A program made the position numbers and the translations under genes. From an uncultured Eubacteriales bacterium (GTDB taxonomy: Bacteria > Bacillota > Clostridia > Christensenellales > CAG-138): DNA of 9,382 bases. Of this stretch, positions 1 through 5,801 are shown one piece after another; within the stretch, counting starts at the first letter, position 1, and each line of letters opens with the position of its first letter. The stretch covers positions 1 to 9,382 of the forward strand of contig CACXNN010000073.1 in the NCBI GenBank assembly GCA_902768995.1, read 5' to 3'. Below the pieces are notes generated by a model, which did not search any database, was not told where the DNA came from, and saw only the letters and a list, made by a program, of their open reading frames with translations.

Positions 1-29
1 AATTCCTGGGAAGGGAGCATATGTGATCT

Positions 30-275
30 ATGAAATCTATCACCCGCTTTATCGGCGCCGTCGTGCTTATCGTCGTTTTGGCCGGTTTTGTGCTGTTCAA
101 GCTGAATGAAAGGGGATTCCTGTCCGGGAATCTGTCCCAGTGGATCTCCACTATGACCGAGCACGTCCTTGGCATCAAGAACGACACGGAGGACTTCCTC
201 CACGAGGAAGGGTATCTGCTGCCCACGGCCACCATCGATCCCAATCAGCAGCAAACCACGAATCCTACATATTAA
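30..275 (+). CDS. Small single-pass membrane protein, unknown function (81 aa)
   Basis: I do not recognise this protein. It begins with a short basic stretch (MKSITR) followed by a hydrophobic helix at about residues 7-25, so it is probably a membrane-anchored protein with the rest outside or in the cytoplasm. The soluble part is mildly acidic (TEDFLHEE) and ends in a Pro/Thr/Gln/Asn-rich tail (about residues 65-81) that looks disordered. The ATG at 30 follows a purine-rich GGGAAGGGA stretch at 8-16, somewhat far from the start. The ATG overlaps a TGA at 31-33 in another frame, so it may be translationally coupled to a gene that lies mostly left of the window; that is inference. It converges on the tRNA-Pro gene, and the terminator hairpin at 321-350 probably serves both. 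The codon usage and helix look real, but the small size leaves some doubt. Confidence 0.6.
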   Translation: MKSITRFIGAVVLIVVLAGFVLFKLNERGFLSGNLSQWISTMTEHVLGIKNDTEDFLHEEGYLLPTATIDPNQQQTTNPTY

Positions 276-284
276 GTTCGTCAA

Positions 285-304
285 GGGTTCAAGAGGCCGA
301 AAGT
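285..304 (+). repeat. Inverted partial copy of the tRNA-Pro gene
   Basis: The 20 bases here match the sense (minus-strand) sequence of the tRNA-Pro gene at 380-399 in 19 positions; the one difference is an A in place of G at 300. The copied segment runs from the 3' side of the anticodon loop through the 3' anticodon stem and variable loop into the first bases of the T stem. It lies in the opposite orientation to the tRNA, so the two copies form an inverted repeat that brackets the terminator hairpin. The match stops abruptly at both ends. It may be a scar of a past integration or rearrangement at the tRNA, or a tRNA-mimicking segment in the 3' end of the upstream mRNA. Confidence 0.8.
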
Positions 305-320
305 CCTTTTATCCATGATA

Positions 321-350
321 AACAAAAGAGGCAGGAAAACTACCTGCCTC
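321..350 (-). terminator. Rho-independent terminator of tRNA-Pro, possibly bidirectional
   Basis: An 8-bp perfect GAGGCAGG/CCTGCCTC stem (328-335 with 343-350) has a 7-base loop. Read on the minus strand it is followed by TTTTGTTT (327-320), just after the tRNA 3' end. On the plus strand the following ATTTGTTT is a weaker U tract, but it may also stop transcripts of the small membrane gene converging from the left. Confidence 0.85.
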
Positions 351-357
351 ATTTGTT

Positions 358-434
358 TGGTCTGGGTGAGAAGATTTGAACTTCCGGCCTCTTGAACCCC
401 ATTCAAGCACGCTACCAAACTGCGCTACACCCAG
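358..434 (-). tRNA. tRNA-Pro (anticodon GGG)
   Basis: The reverse complement folds as a complete cloverleaf. The acceptor stem is CTGGGTG (434-428) with CACCCAG (368-362), followed by discriminator A and an encoded CCA (360-358). The D arm is GCGC/GCGT with the GG of the D loop. The anticodon stem CTTGA/TCAAG encloses the loop ATGGGGT, giving anticodon GGG, which reads CCC and CCU proline codons. The T arm is GGAAG-TTCAAAT-CTTCT. A terminator hairpin follows directly. No convincing -10 box was found upstream on the minus strand; a TTGACT at 470-465 could be the -35, but the sequence 17 bases further on (CGACCG) is not a good -10. Confidence 0.95.
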
Positions 435-617
435 AAATATGCGGTCGTTCTCGGCATAGAAAAAAGTCAAGCCTTTTTTTGACACAGTATTCTTTCTGCC
501 CATGCAGCGAAAAATGCGAAAATTTTTTGGTATTGGCCCCTAAATGCACCTTCACTCGGCAGTTTATTGTGTTTCTTTTCTATGGACAAAATCTTTTCTT
601 GATATTGGAAAGATTAA
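435..617. other. AT-rich intergenic region without a gene
   Basis: This stretch separates the divergent tRNA-Pro and Lrp-like genes. It holds an AT-rich inverted repeat near 460-484, with AAAAAAG facing CTTTTTT and, overlapping it, TTGACT on the minus strand and TTGACA on the plus strand. Neither of the two -35-like hexamers has a good -10 partner at 17 bases. I see no convincing coding frame: the open plus frame crossing it reads through the tRNA and has no ribosome-binding site. The region could hold binding sites for the adjacent Lrp-like regulator, which commonly autoregulates, but I could not identify a clear operator. Confidence 0.5.
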
Positions 618-646
618 TTGAATTTATGCTTTGCACGGGCTATAAT
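618..646 (+). promoter_or_regulatory. SigA-type promoter of the lrp-like/pnt operon
   Basis: TTGAAT (618-623) and a perfect TATAAT (641-646) are separated by exactly 17 bases, predicting a transcript start near 653. The AT-rich sequence just upstream resembles an UP element. The predicted mRNA would begin about 20 bases before the GTG at 675 and would still include the CGGAG ribosome-binding site at 660-664. This promoter therefore also decides the start codon of the first gene. Confidence 0.8.
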
Positions 647-674
647 GAAGAAAAAAATACGGAGCGTGAAGATC

Positions 675-1130
675 GTGGATCGTACGGATATTCAGATTCT
701 GACCTGCTTGCAGGAGAACGCCAGAATGAATGCTTCCACCATAGCCGAACGGGTGAACCTTTCCACATCGGCGGTGATCGAACGCATGCGTAAAATGGAA
801 AACAGCGGCTGTATCGAGCGGTACACCGCTATTTTTAGTGAGTCCGCCATGGGGCGGGACGTGTCCGCCTTCATCTCAGTGGGCATGGAGCATCCCAAAT
901 ACGTGGAGGGGTTCGTGAGCACCGTCAACGGTCACAAGGATATCATCCAGTGCTACTACATGGCCGGCGACTTCGACTTCCTGCTTCACGTGGTGACCGC
1001 TTCCACCAGCACCTTGACCCGCGTGCTGGAGGACATCAAGCGCATCCCCGGCGTCAGCAAGACACGGACGCATCTGGTGTTGAGGACGGACAAAAACATC
1101 CTGTCCCCGCTGCCGGAAGCGACGAAATAA
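675..1130 (+). CDS. Lrp/AsnC-family transcriptional regulator (151 aa)
   Basis: This is a DNA-binding regulator of the leucine-responsive/AsnC family. An N-terminal winged helix-turn-helix (about residues 3-50: TDIQILTCLQENARM, then TIAERVNLSTSAVIERMRKME) is followed by a RAM ligand-binding and oligomerisation domain (about 63-140) with the typical GDFDFLLHV strand. I chose GTG 675 because it gives the usual family length and N-terminus (V/M-DRTDIQIL) and sits 10 bases after CGGAG at 660-664. The longer in-frame starts, TTG 618 and ATG 645, lie inside the -35 and -10 boxes and could not be on the mRNA. The gene leads the transhydrogenase operon with a 29-base gap to pntAA, so it probably controls its own operon in response to an amino acid or similar ligand. 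E. coli pnt is known to respond to leucine/Lrp, which makes the pairing plausible. The ligand cannot be read from the sequence. Confidence 0.93.
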   Translation: MDRTDIQILTCLQENARMNASTIAERVNLSTSAVIERMRKMENSGCIERYTAIFSESAMGRDVSAFISVGMEHPKYVEGFVSTVNGHKDIIQCYYMAGDFDFLLHVVTASTSTLTRVLEDIKRIPGVSKTRTHLVLRTDKNILSPLPEATK

Positions 1131-1134
1131 CCTA

Positions 1135-1140
1135 TATAAT
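1135..1140 (+). promoter_or_regulatory. Possible internal -10 box before pntAA
   Basis: A perfect TATAAT lies in the short gap between the regulator stop and pntAA. No -35-like hexamer is found 16-18 bases upstream, and the transcript would start almost on the ribosome-binding site at 1147-1151. It may be a weak internal promoter or simply AT-rich spacer. Confidence 0.2.
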
Positions 1141-1159
1141 AAAAATGGAGGAAAAACAA

Positions 1160-2320
1160 ATGATCATCGGTGTCCCTAAAGAAATCATGCACGGCGAGCG
1201 CCGTGTGGCCGCTACCCCTGAAACCGTGGCGAAGTTCGTCAAGGACGGCGCCCATGTGCTGGTGGAAAACGGCGCTGGCGTCGGCGCTTTCTTCGCTGAC
1301 GAAGCCTATGCAGCGGCTGGTGCCGAGATGGTGGCGGACGTTGCCGACCTGTACGCCCGCGCGGACGTGATCCTGAAGGTCAAGGAGCCCCTGTTCAACG
1401 AGGAGAAGGGCTGCTCCGAGATCGACATGATGCATGCCGGTCAGTACATCATCACCTTCATCCATCCCGCCTCTCCCGTGAACCATCAGATGGTCAAGGA
1501 TATGGCGAAGAAGGGCGTCATCGGCCTCACGCTGGACGGTGTGCCCCGTATCTCCCGGGCCCAAAACATGGATGCCCTCACGTCCATGAGCACCGTGGCC
1601 GGCTATAAGGGCATGCTGATGGCCGCCTCCGACCTGGAAAAGTTCATGCCCCAGATCTTCTGCGCCGTGGGCATGATCAAACCCTGCAACGTGCTGGTCA
1701 TCGGTGTGGGCGTGGCTGGCCTGCAGGCTCTTGCCACCGCCAAGCGTCTCGGCGCCGTCACCTACGCGGCCGACATCCGTCCCGCGGCCGTGGAGCAGGC
1801 CAAGTCTCTGGGCGCCAAGCCCGTGGAACTGGACGTTCCCGCTGAGGAAGCCATCGCCCCGGGCGGCTATGCCCAGAAGCTCCCCGAAGCTACCCTGCTC
1901 CGTGAGCGGGAAGCCATCGCGGCGGTCCTGCCTAACATGGACGTGGTGTTCTGCTCCGCGCTGATCCCCGGCAAGCTCGCCCCCGTGGTCATCACCGACG
2001 AGATGGTCAAGACCATGAAGGAAGGCTCCGTCATCGTGGATATCGCCATCGACCAGGGCGGCAACTGCGCCATCACCCCTCCGGGCACTCGCGAGATCAA
2101 GCATGGTGTGGTCCTCGAGGGCATCAAGAACATCCCCGGTATGCTGGCCTCCAGCTCCACCTGGATGTTCGCCCAGAACATCTACAACCTGACCAAGTTC
2201 CTCACCCATGACGGCAAGATCGAGCTGGACATGAATGACCAGATCGTCAAGTCCATCCTGGTCACCATGGACGGCAAGATCGTCCATGAGGGCGCCCTCG
2301 AGGCCATGGGCCTGAAATAA
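1160..2320 (+). CDS. pntAA: Proton-translocating NAD(P) transhydrogenase subunit alpha 1 (NAD-binding domain I, 386 aa)
   Basis: This is the peripheral NAD(H)-binding subunit (dI) of the Re/Si-specific transhydrogenase, which exchanges hydride with NADP(H) at dIII while the membrane domain moves a proton. It starts MIIGVPKEI and carries the dI RQD loop (R130, Q135, D138 within PRISRAQNMDAL) that positions the nicotinamide. The Rossmann motif is GVGVAG at 182-187, with acidic D205 at the end of the second strand, as expected for NAD. The late GSVIVDIAIDQGG segment (289-301) and IPGMLASSSTWMFAQN (325-340) are typical of PntA. Alanine dehydrogenase is related and starts similarly, but lacks the RQD loop and the PntAB/PntB neighbours. 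ATG 1160 has GGAGG at 1147-1151 with an 8-base spacer; the longer open frame overlaps the regulator and is not the gene. The split PntAA plus PntAB form resembles Rhodospirillum rubrum rather than the fused E. coli PntA. Confidence 0.96.
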   Translation: MIIGVPKEIMHGERRVAATPETVAKFVKDGAHVLVENGAGVGAFFADEAYAAAGAEMVADVADLYARADVILKVKEPLFNEEKGCSEIDMMHAGQYIITFIHPASPVNHQMVKDMAKKGVIGLTLDGVPRISRAQNMDALTSMSTVAGYKGMLMAASDLEKFMPQIFCAVGMIKPCNVLVIGVGVAGLQALATAKRLGAVTYAADIRPAAVEQAKSLGAKPVELDVPAEEAIAPGGYAQKLPEATLLREREAIAAVLPNMDVVFCSALIPGKLAPVVITDEMVKTMKEGSVIVDIAIDQGGNCAITPPGTREIKHGVVLEGIKNIPGMLASSSTWMFAQNIYNLTKFLTHDGKIELDMNDQIVKSILVTMDGKIVHEGALEAMGLK

Positions 2321-2331
2321 GGAGGTATCCC

Positions 2332-2631
2332 TTGCATCCGCTGATCCTTGTGGGCATCTTCATCGTCTCCAGTGTGCTTGGGTACGTGCTCATCAAAAAC
2401 GTGCCGAGCCTTTTGCATACGCCCCTCATGTCCGGCATGAACGCCCTTTCCGGCGTCACCGTGCTGGGGGCCATGATCGCCGTGGCCACCGCTGCCTTCA
2501 CGGGCAGCAAGGTGCTGGCGGTGATCGCCATCGCCCTGGCTATGTTGAACGTGGCCGGCGGCTTCCTGGTCACCCACCGGATGCTGCTGATGTTCGGCCA
2601 TAAAAAGGAGAAGGAGGAGAAGGAAGCATGA
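2332..2631 (+). CDS. pntAB: NAD(P) transhydrogenase subunit alpha 2 (membrane part, 99 aa)
   Basis: This short hydrophobic subunit supplies the alpha share of the proton-conducting membrane domain (dII). Three helices are visible at about residues 4-23, 36-56 and 59-85, followed by a charged tail (HKKEKEEKEA) on the cytoplasmic side. The TPLMSGMNALSG segment at the start of helix 2 is the family hallmark. The start codon is TTG at 2332, six bases after GGAGG (2321-2325), which itself directly follows the pntAA stop. The end overlaps the pntB start by ATGA, so the two are translationally coupled. The polar His found in helix 2 of some family members (for example Thermus alpha2) is not obvious here; the aligned stretch has Asn/Ala/Ser. 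Confidence 0.95.
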   Translation: MHPLILVGIFIVSSVLGYVLIKNVPSLLHTPLMSGMNALSGVTVLGAMIAVATAAFTGSKVLAVIAIALAMLNVAGGFLVTHRMLLMFGHKKEKEEKEA

Positions 2632-4064
2632 TCGATTCCGTCTACTACGTTCTCTGTATCGTCCTGGCCGGGCTGGTGCTGCTGGGCATCTCCATGATGA
2701 GCAAGGTGAAGTCCGCCCTGTGGGGCAACCTGCTCTCCTGCGCCTGCATGGCGGCCGCCATCGTGCTGACCATCATCCGGTACGACTTCTCCGGCAAGTG
2801 GCTCTGGCTCCTTGTGGGCCTGGTGCCCGCGGCCATCGCCGGGGCGATCCTGGCCAAGAAGGTGAAGATGATCGAAATGCCCCAGACCGTGGCCATGCTC
2901 AACGGCTTCGGCGGCGCGGCCTCCGCTTTAGTGGCGGCGGTCACCCTGACCGACGGCAAGGCTATCGGCGCTTTTGAAGCGGTCACAGCGGGCATCGCCC
3001 TGGTCATCGGCATGGTGACGTTGCTGGGCAGCATCCTGGCCGCCGGAAAGCTGGCCAAATGGTTCAACCAGCGTCCCGTGATTCTGAAGGGCCATAAGAC
3101 CTGGGTGCTGCTGGCCGGCATCCTGGCCGTCCTCTGCATCCTGCCGCTGGTCCTCTGCCAGGGGAACAACGGGCAGCTGATCCTGTTCACCCTGCTGTGC
3201 GCGGTCCTGGCCGGTGCCTTCGGCTGGCTGTTCGTGCTGCGGGTGGGCGGCGCTGACATGCCCATCACCATCAGCCTTCTGAACTCCCTGTCCGGCGTGG
3301 CGGGCGGTATCGCGGGCATGGCCATCGGCGAACCTTTGCTGGTAGCCGTGGGCGGCATCGTTGGCGCCTCCGGCCTGATCCTTACCGAGGTCATGTGCCG
3401 GGCCATGAACCGGAAACTCTCCGCCATTCTGACAGGCGCTACCACCGTTTCCGCCGTCCCTAAGGCTGCGGACCCTGTGCACGAGGAGAAGGAAGAGCCC
3501 GCTGAGGAGGCTGCGCCTGTGGAGGAAGCGGCTCCTGTGGTTGACAAGGAGGCCGAGGAGAAGAAGGTGTTCGAAGCCTTCAAGGCCGCCAAGAACGTGA
3601 TCATCGTGCCGGGCTACGGCATGGCGCTCTCCCAGGCCCAGTACGCCGTCCGGGAGTTGAAGGACGCTTTGGAAGCCCATGGGGCCACGGTGCGCTTTGC
3701 CATCCATCCCGTGGCGGGCCGTATGCCGGGGCACATGAACGTGCTCCTCTGCGAGGTGGACATACCCTATGAGGACCTGTTCCAGATGGAGGATATCAAC
3801 GATGACTTCAAGGCTGCCGACGTGACGTTGGTCATCGGCGCCAACGACGTCATGAACCCCGCCGCCAACACCGCCGAGGGCACGCCCATCTACGGGATGC
3901 CCGTGCTGAACGTGGGCGACTGCGGTCACGTGATCATCTGCAACTTCGACCTGAATCCTGGCTATGCCGGTGTGCCCAACCCGCTGTATGAGCGCACGGA
4001 GGGCGTGGCGCTGCTGATCGGCGACGCCAAGGAGAGCCTAAATAAGCTGAAGGAAATGCTCTGA
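2628..4064 (+). CDS. pntB: NAD(P) transhydrogenase subunit beta (membrane domain plus nucleotide domain III, 478 aa)
   Basis: The N-terminal 270 or so residues form about nine membrane helices of the proton channel (dII). N92 occupies the position of E. coli His91, a change seen in part of the family, and N219 matches E. coli Asn222. A Glu/Ala/Pro-rich linker (about 282-315) leads to dIII, which binds NADP(H) in E. coli. dIII has GYGMALSQAQYAV (from 329), VAGRMPGHMNVLL (from 362), GANDVMNPAA (from 404) and GYAGV (from 445). The E. coli K424-R425-S426 triad that holds the NADP 2'-phosphate aligns, at a constant offset of 15, with N439-F440-D441. Loss of both positive charges and gain of an Asp is unexpected for an NADP site. 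ATG 2628 overlaps the pntAB stop and has a good AGGAGG-type site upstream. Last gene of the operon; a strong terminator follows. Confidence 0.96.
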   Translation: MIDSVYYVLCIVLAGLVLLGISMMSKVKSALWGNLLSCACMAAAIVLTIIRYDFSGKWLWLLVGLVPAAIAGAILAKKVKMIEMPQTVAMLNGFGGAASALVAAVTLTDGKAIGAFEAVTAGIALVIGMVTLLGSILAAGKLAKWFNQRPVILKGHKTWVLLAGILAVLCILPLVLCQGNNGQLILFTLLCAVLAGAFGWLFVLRVGGADMPITISLLNSLSGVAGGIAGMAIGEPLLVAVGGIVGASGLILTEVMCRAMNRKLSAILTGATTVSAVPKAADPVHEEKEEPAEEAAPVEEAAPVVDKEAEEKKVFEAFKAAKNVIIVPGYGMALSQAQYAVRELKDALEAHGATVRFAIHPVAGRMPGHMNVLLCEVDIPYEDLFQMEDINDDFKAADVTLVIGANDVMNPAANTAEGTPIYGMPVLNVGDCGHVIICNFDLNPGYAGVPNPLYERTEGVALLIGDAKESLNKLKEML

Positions 4065-4074
4065 TCGAAATCGA
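4062..4074 (+). repeat. 13-base repeat before terminator, copy 1
   Basis: TGATCGAAATCGA occurs here and exactly again at 7543-7555. Both copies lie just in front of a terminator hairpin; this one includes the pntB stop codon. The next five bases are also similar (AGCAG and GGCGG). Its core is two TCGA palindromes two bases apart. A 13-base repeat can arise by chance in a window this size, so its meaning is uncertain. Confidence 0.4.
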
Positions 4075-4080
4075 AGCAGA

Positions 4081-4114
4081 AGGGGACCGTCTTCCATGAC
4101 GGTCCTCTTTTTTT
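4081..4114 (+). terminator. Rho-independent terminator of the pnt operon
   Basis: An 11-bp stem with one G-T pair (4081-4091 with 4098-4108) and a 6-base loop is followed by a run of seven T (4108-4114). It lies 16 bases after the pntB stop. Confidence 0.95.
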
Positions 4115-4136
4115 CTTCCCTTTTTGGTAAAGAATG

Positions 4137-4145
4137 TGCTATACT
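4137..4145 (+). promoter_or_regulatory. Extended -10 promoter of the nucleoside hydrolase gene
   Basis: TGC-TATACT forms an extended -10 element, with a predicted transcript start near 4152 and the ribosome-binding site at 4161. No good -35 box is seen 16-18 bases upstream, which is acceptable for extended -10 promoters. It sits directly after the pnt terminator, so the next gene starts a new transcription unit. Confidence 0.65.
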
Positions 4146-4170
4146 ATGTAAAAACATGGGGGAGAGGCGT

Positions 4171-5097
4171 ATGCGTAAGCTTTGGATCGATACCGATACG
4201 GCGTCTGACGACGCGGTGGCGCTGCTGATGGCGCTTCGAGAGCCCACGGTTCAGGTGCTGGGCATCAGCGTGGTCATGGGAAACGTGAGCCTGGAGCGGG
4301 CGGTCCGAAACGCCCTCATCAGCGTGGAGCGGGCGGGGACCTATGCGCCTCCCGTATACGCCGGAGCCAGCAAGCCCCTGTACCGGGACACGGATTTTGC
4401 CGTGGTGTGCCATGGGGTGGACGGCCTTTCCGACAGAGGCTACGCCGATCCGATCCTGAAGCCGGAGACGGGGAACGCCGTGGACGCCATGCTTTCCTGC
4501 GCCCGTGCGAATCCTGGTCAGGTGGAGCTGGTCACCTTGGGCCCTCTCACCAACGTGGCCATCGCCGCCTTCAAGGACCCGGCAGCCTTTCGCTGCTTCA
4601 AATCCGTCACCATCATGGGCGGCGCCCTGCGGATGCCTGGGAATTGGAGCCCGGTCTCCGAGTTCAATATCATCGTGGACCCGGAGGCGGCCGAAGCGGT
4701 GTTCCATGCAGGCGTGCCGGTGATCCTGGCCCCCTTCGAGATCTGCACAGGGGAAAGCCTGTTCCTGCAAGCGGATCGGGACAGGATGGCTTCGGTCTCG
4801 GAGGCCGGCGCCTTTGCGGTGGACTGCAACACGGTCCTGATCGAGTACGGCAAGCGCCTGGGGCTCAACGGCCTGTGCCTCGCGGATCCGGCGGCCATGG
4901 CGGTGGTCCTGTGGCCGGAGATCGTCCAGGAGCAGCAGGAAACGTACATGTGCGTGGAGACGGCAGGGAAGTACACCACCGGCATGGTCATATACGACTA
5001 CATCGACCATCTGCACCGGCCCCGCAACGGGATCGTGATACAACGCATCGACGGACCTGCGTTCAAGGAGAAAACCATTCGTTGCCTGGCACAATAA
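4171..5097 (+). CDS. Inosine/uridine-preferring nucleoside hydrolase family protein (308 aa)
   Basis: Enzymes of this family cleave the N-glycosidic bond of ribonucleosides to base and ribose in the cytoplasm, using a bound calcium ion. The N-terminal metal cluster is DTDTASDDA (D7, D9, D13, D14), where the usual form is DTDPGxDDA. HGVDGL (H81) matches the family HGxDGL, and TLGPLTNVAIA and EFNIIVDPEAAEAVF are present. The C-terminal metal Asp is D239, but the residue before it is A238 (CLADPAAMAV), where most members have a catalytic His (HDPLAVA). This may change base preference or the way the leaving group is activated. ATG 4171 follows GGAGAGG at 4161-4167; an upstream in-frame ATG at 4096 lies inside the pnt terminator and upstream of the promoter. 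The kinase-like gene follows after 34 bases, probably in the same transcript. Confidence 0.92.
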   Translation: MRKLWIDTDTASDDAVALLMALREPTVQVLGISVVMGNVSLERAVRNALISVERAGTYAPPVYAGASKPLYRDTDFAVVCHGVDGLSDRGYADPILKPETGNAVDAMLSCARANPGQVELVTLGPLTNVAIAAFKDPAAFRCFKSVTIMGGALRMPGNWSPVSEFNIIVDPEAAEAVFHAGVPVILAPFEICTGESLFLQADRDRMASVSEAGAFAVDCNTVLIEYGKRLGLNGLCLADPAAMAVVLWPEIVQEQQETYMCVETAGKYTTGMVIYDYIDHLHRPRNGIVIQRIDGPAFKEKTIRCLAQ

Positions 5098-5131
5098 AAA
5101 CAGCTACACTTCCAAACAGGAGGATATGACC

Positions 5132-5737
5132 ATGAAGAAAACCATCATCACCATCAGCCGAGAATTCGGCAGCGGCGGAAGGACCATCGGCCATCAGGTG
5201 GCCGATCGTCTGGGATACCCCTACTACGACAAGGAGCTCATCAAGAATGTGGCGGAAAAGACCGGCTTCGATCCCAACTATGTGGAGGAGTACGGTGAGT
5301 ATTCCCCCGGCAAGAGCCTGCTGTCCCTTCTGTCCTCCTACACGGGCACCCATGGCACCATGGGCGGCATGAGCGTGTACGATTTCCTGTACGTCATGCA
5401 GCGTAAGGCCATTTTGGAGGTGGCGGAGCAGGGCCCCTGCGTCATCGTAGGCCGCTGCGCCGACTACATCCTGAAGGATCGGGAGGACGCCCTTCACGTG
5501 TTCATCCATGCGGACGAGGTGTTCAAGGCGGAGCGGATCGTGCGGCTGTACGGAGAGAGCGAGAAGAAGCCGGAGGAACGGCTCAAGGAGAAGGACACCA
5601 AGCGGGCTGTCAACTACAAGCATTTTACCGACAGGACCTGGGGCGATTGCCGCAACTATGATCTTTCTCTGAACAGCGGAAAGCTGGGGATCGACCGCTG
5701 CGTGGACTTGATCGTGCAGCTGGCCAACGAAGAATGA
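5132..5737 (+). CDS. Cytidylate kinase-like family protein (201 aa)
   Basis: This P-loop protein belongs to the cytidylate kinase-like family (Pfam Cytidylate_kin2 type), common in Clostridia and of uncertain substrate. The N-terminus TISREFGSGGRTIG (residues 7-20) is the altered P-loop, in which Arg17 takes the place of the usual Walker Lys. GYPYYDKELI (28-37), the VIVGRCADYIL segment and the late NYDLSLNSGKLG motif are characteristic of the group. Phosphorylation of a nucleotide or nucleotide-like substrate is plausible but not shown. ATG 5132 lies 8 bases after AGGAGG (5118-5123); the in-frame ATG at 5126 is only two bases from it and is less likely. There is no promoter in the 34-base gap behind the nucleoside hydrolase, so the two genes are probably co-transcribed, hinting at nucleoside salvage. 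Confidence 0.9.
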   Translation: MKKTIITISREFGSGGRTIGHQVADRLGYPYYDKELIKNVAEKTGFDPNYVEEYGEYSPGKSLLSLLSSYTGTHGTMGGMSVYDFLYVMQRKAILEVAEQGPCVIVGRCADYILKDREDALHVFIHADEVFKAERIVRLYGESEKKPEERLKEKDTKRAVNYKHFTDRTWGDCRNYDLSLNSGKLGIDRCVDLIVQLANEE

Positions 5738-5745
5738 ATCCTCAT

Positions 5746-5773
5746 ACCGGTCCGATTCCTTCGGGCCGGTTTT
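5746..5773 (+). terminator. Terminator after the cytidylate kinase-like gene
   Basis: A 10-bp stem with one T-G pair (ACCGGTCCGA, 5746-5755, with TCGGGCCGGT, 5761-5770) and a 5-base loop is followed by a short, interrupted T tract (TTTCCATTTT). It begins 8 bases after the stop codon. Confidence 0.75.
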
Positions 5774-5801
5774 CCATTTTGGAAAAACAAACGGATTCCA
5801 G

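Noticed and set aside
392..793. Plus-strand open frame of 133 codons crossing the tRNA and the regulator start
   Set aside because: It has no ribosome-binding site, reads antisense through tRNA-Pro and out of frame into the Lrp-like gene, and has no protein-like pattern.
986..2287. Long minus-strand open frame (433 codons) opposite pntAA; similar ones opposite pntB, the nucleoside hydrolase, the 5'-nucleotidase and metK
   Set aside because: Antisense shadows of GC-rich, codon-biased genes: low-complexity His/Gly/Asp-rich translations, no ribosome-binding sites, no recognisable motifs.
1160..2320. Alanine dehydrogenase
   Set aside because: The N-terminus and Rossmann region are shared, but the transhydrogenase RQD loop, the PntA-type C-terminal segment and the adjacent pntAB and pntB genes identify PntAA.
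4096..4170. Longer N-terminus for the nucleoside hydrolase from ATG 4096
   Set aside because: The start lies in the loop of the pnt terminator and upstream of the extended -10 promoter; family N-termini begin at ATG 4171.
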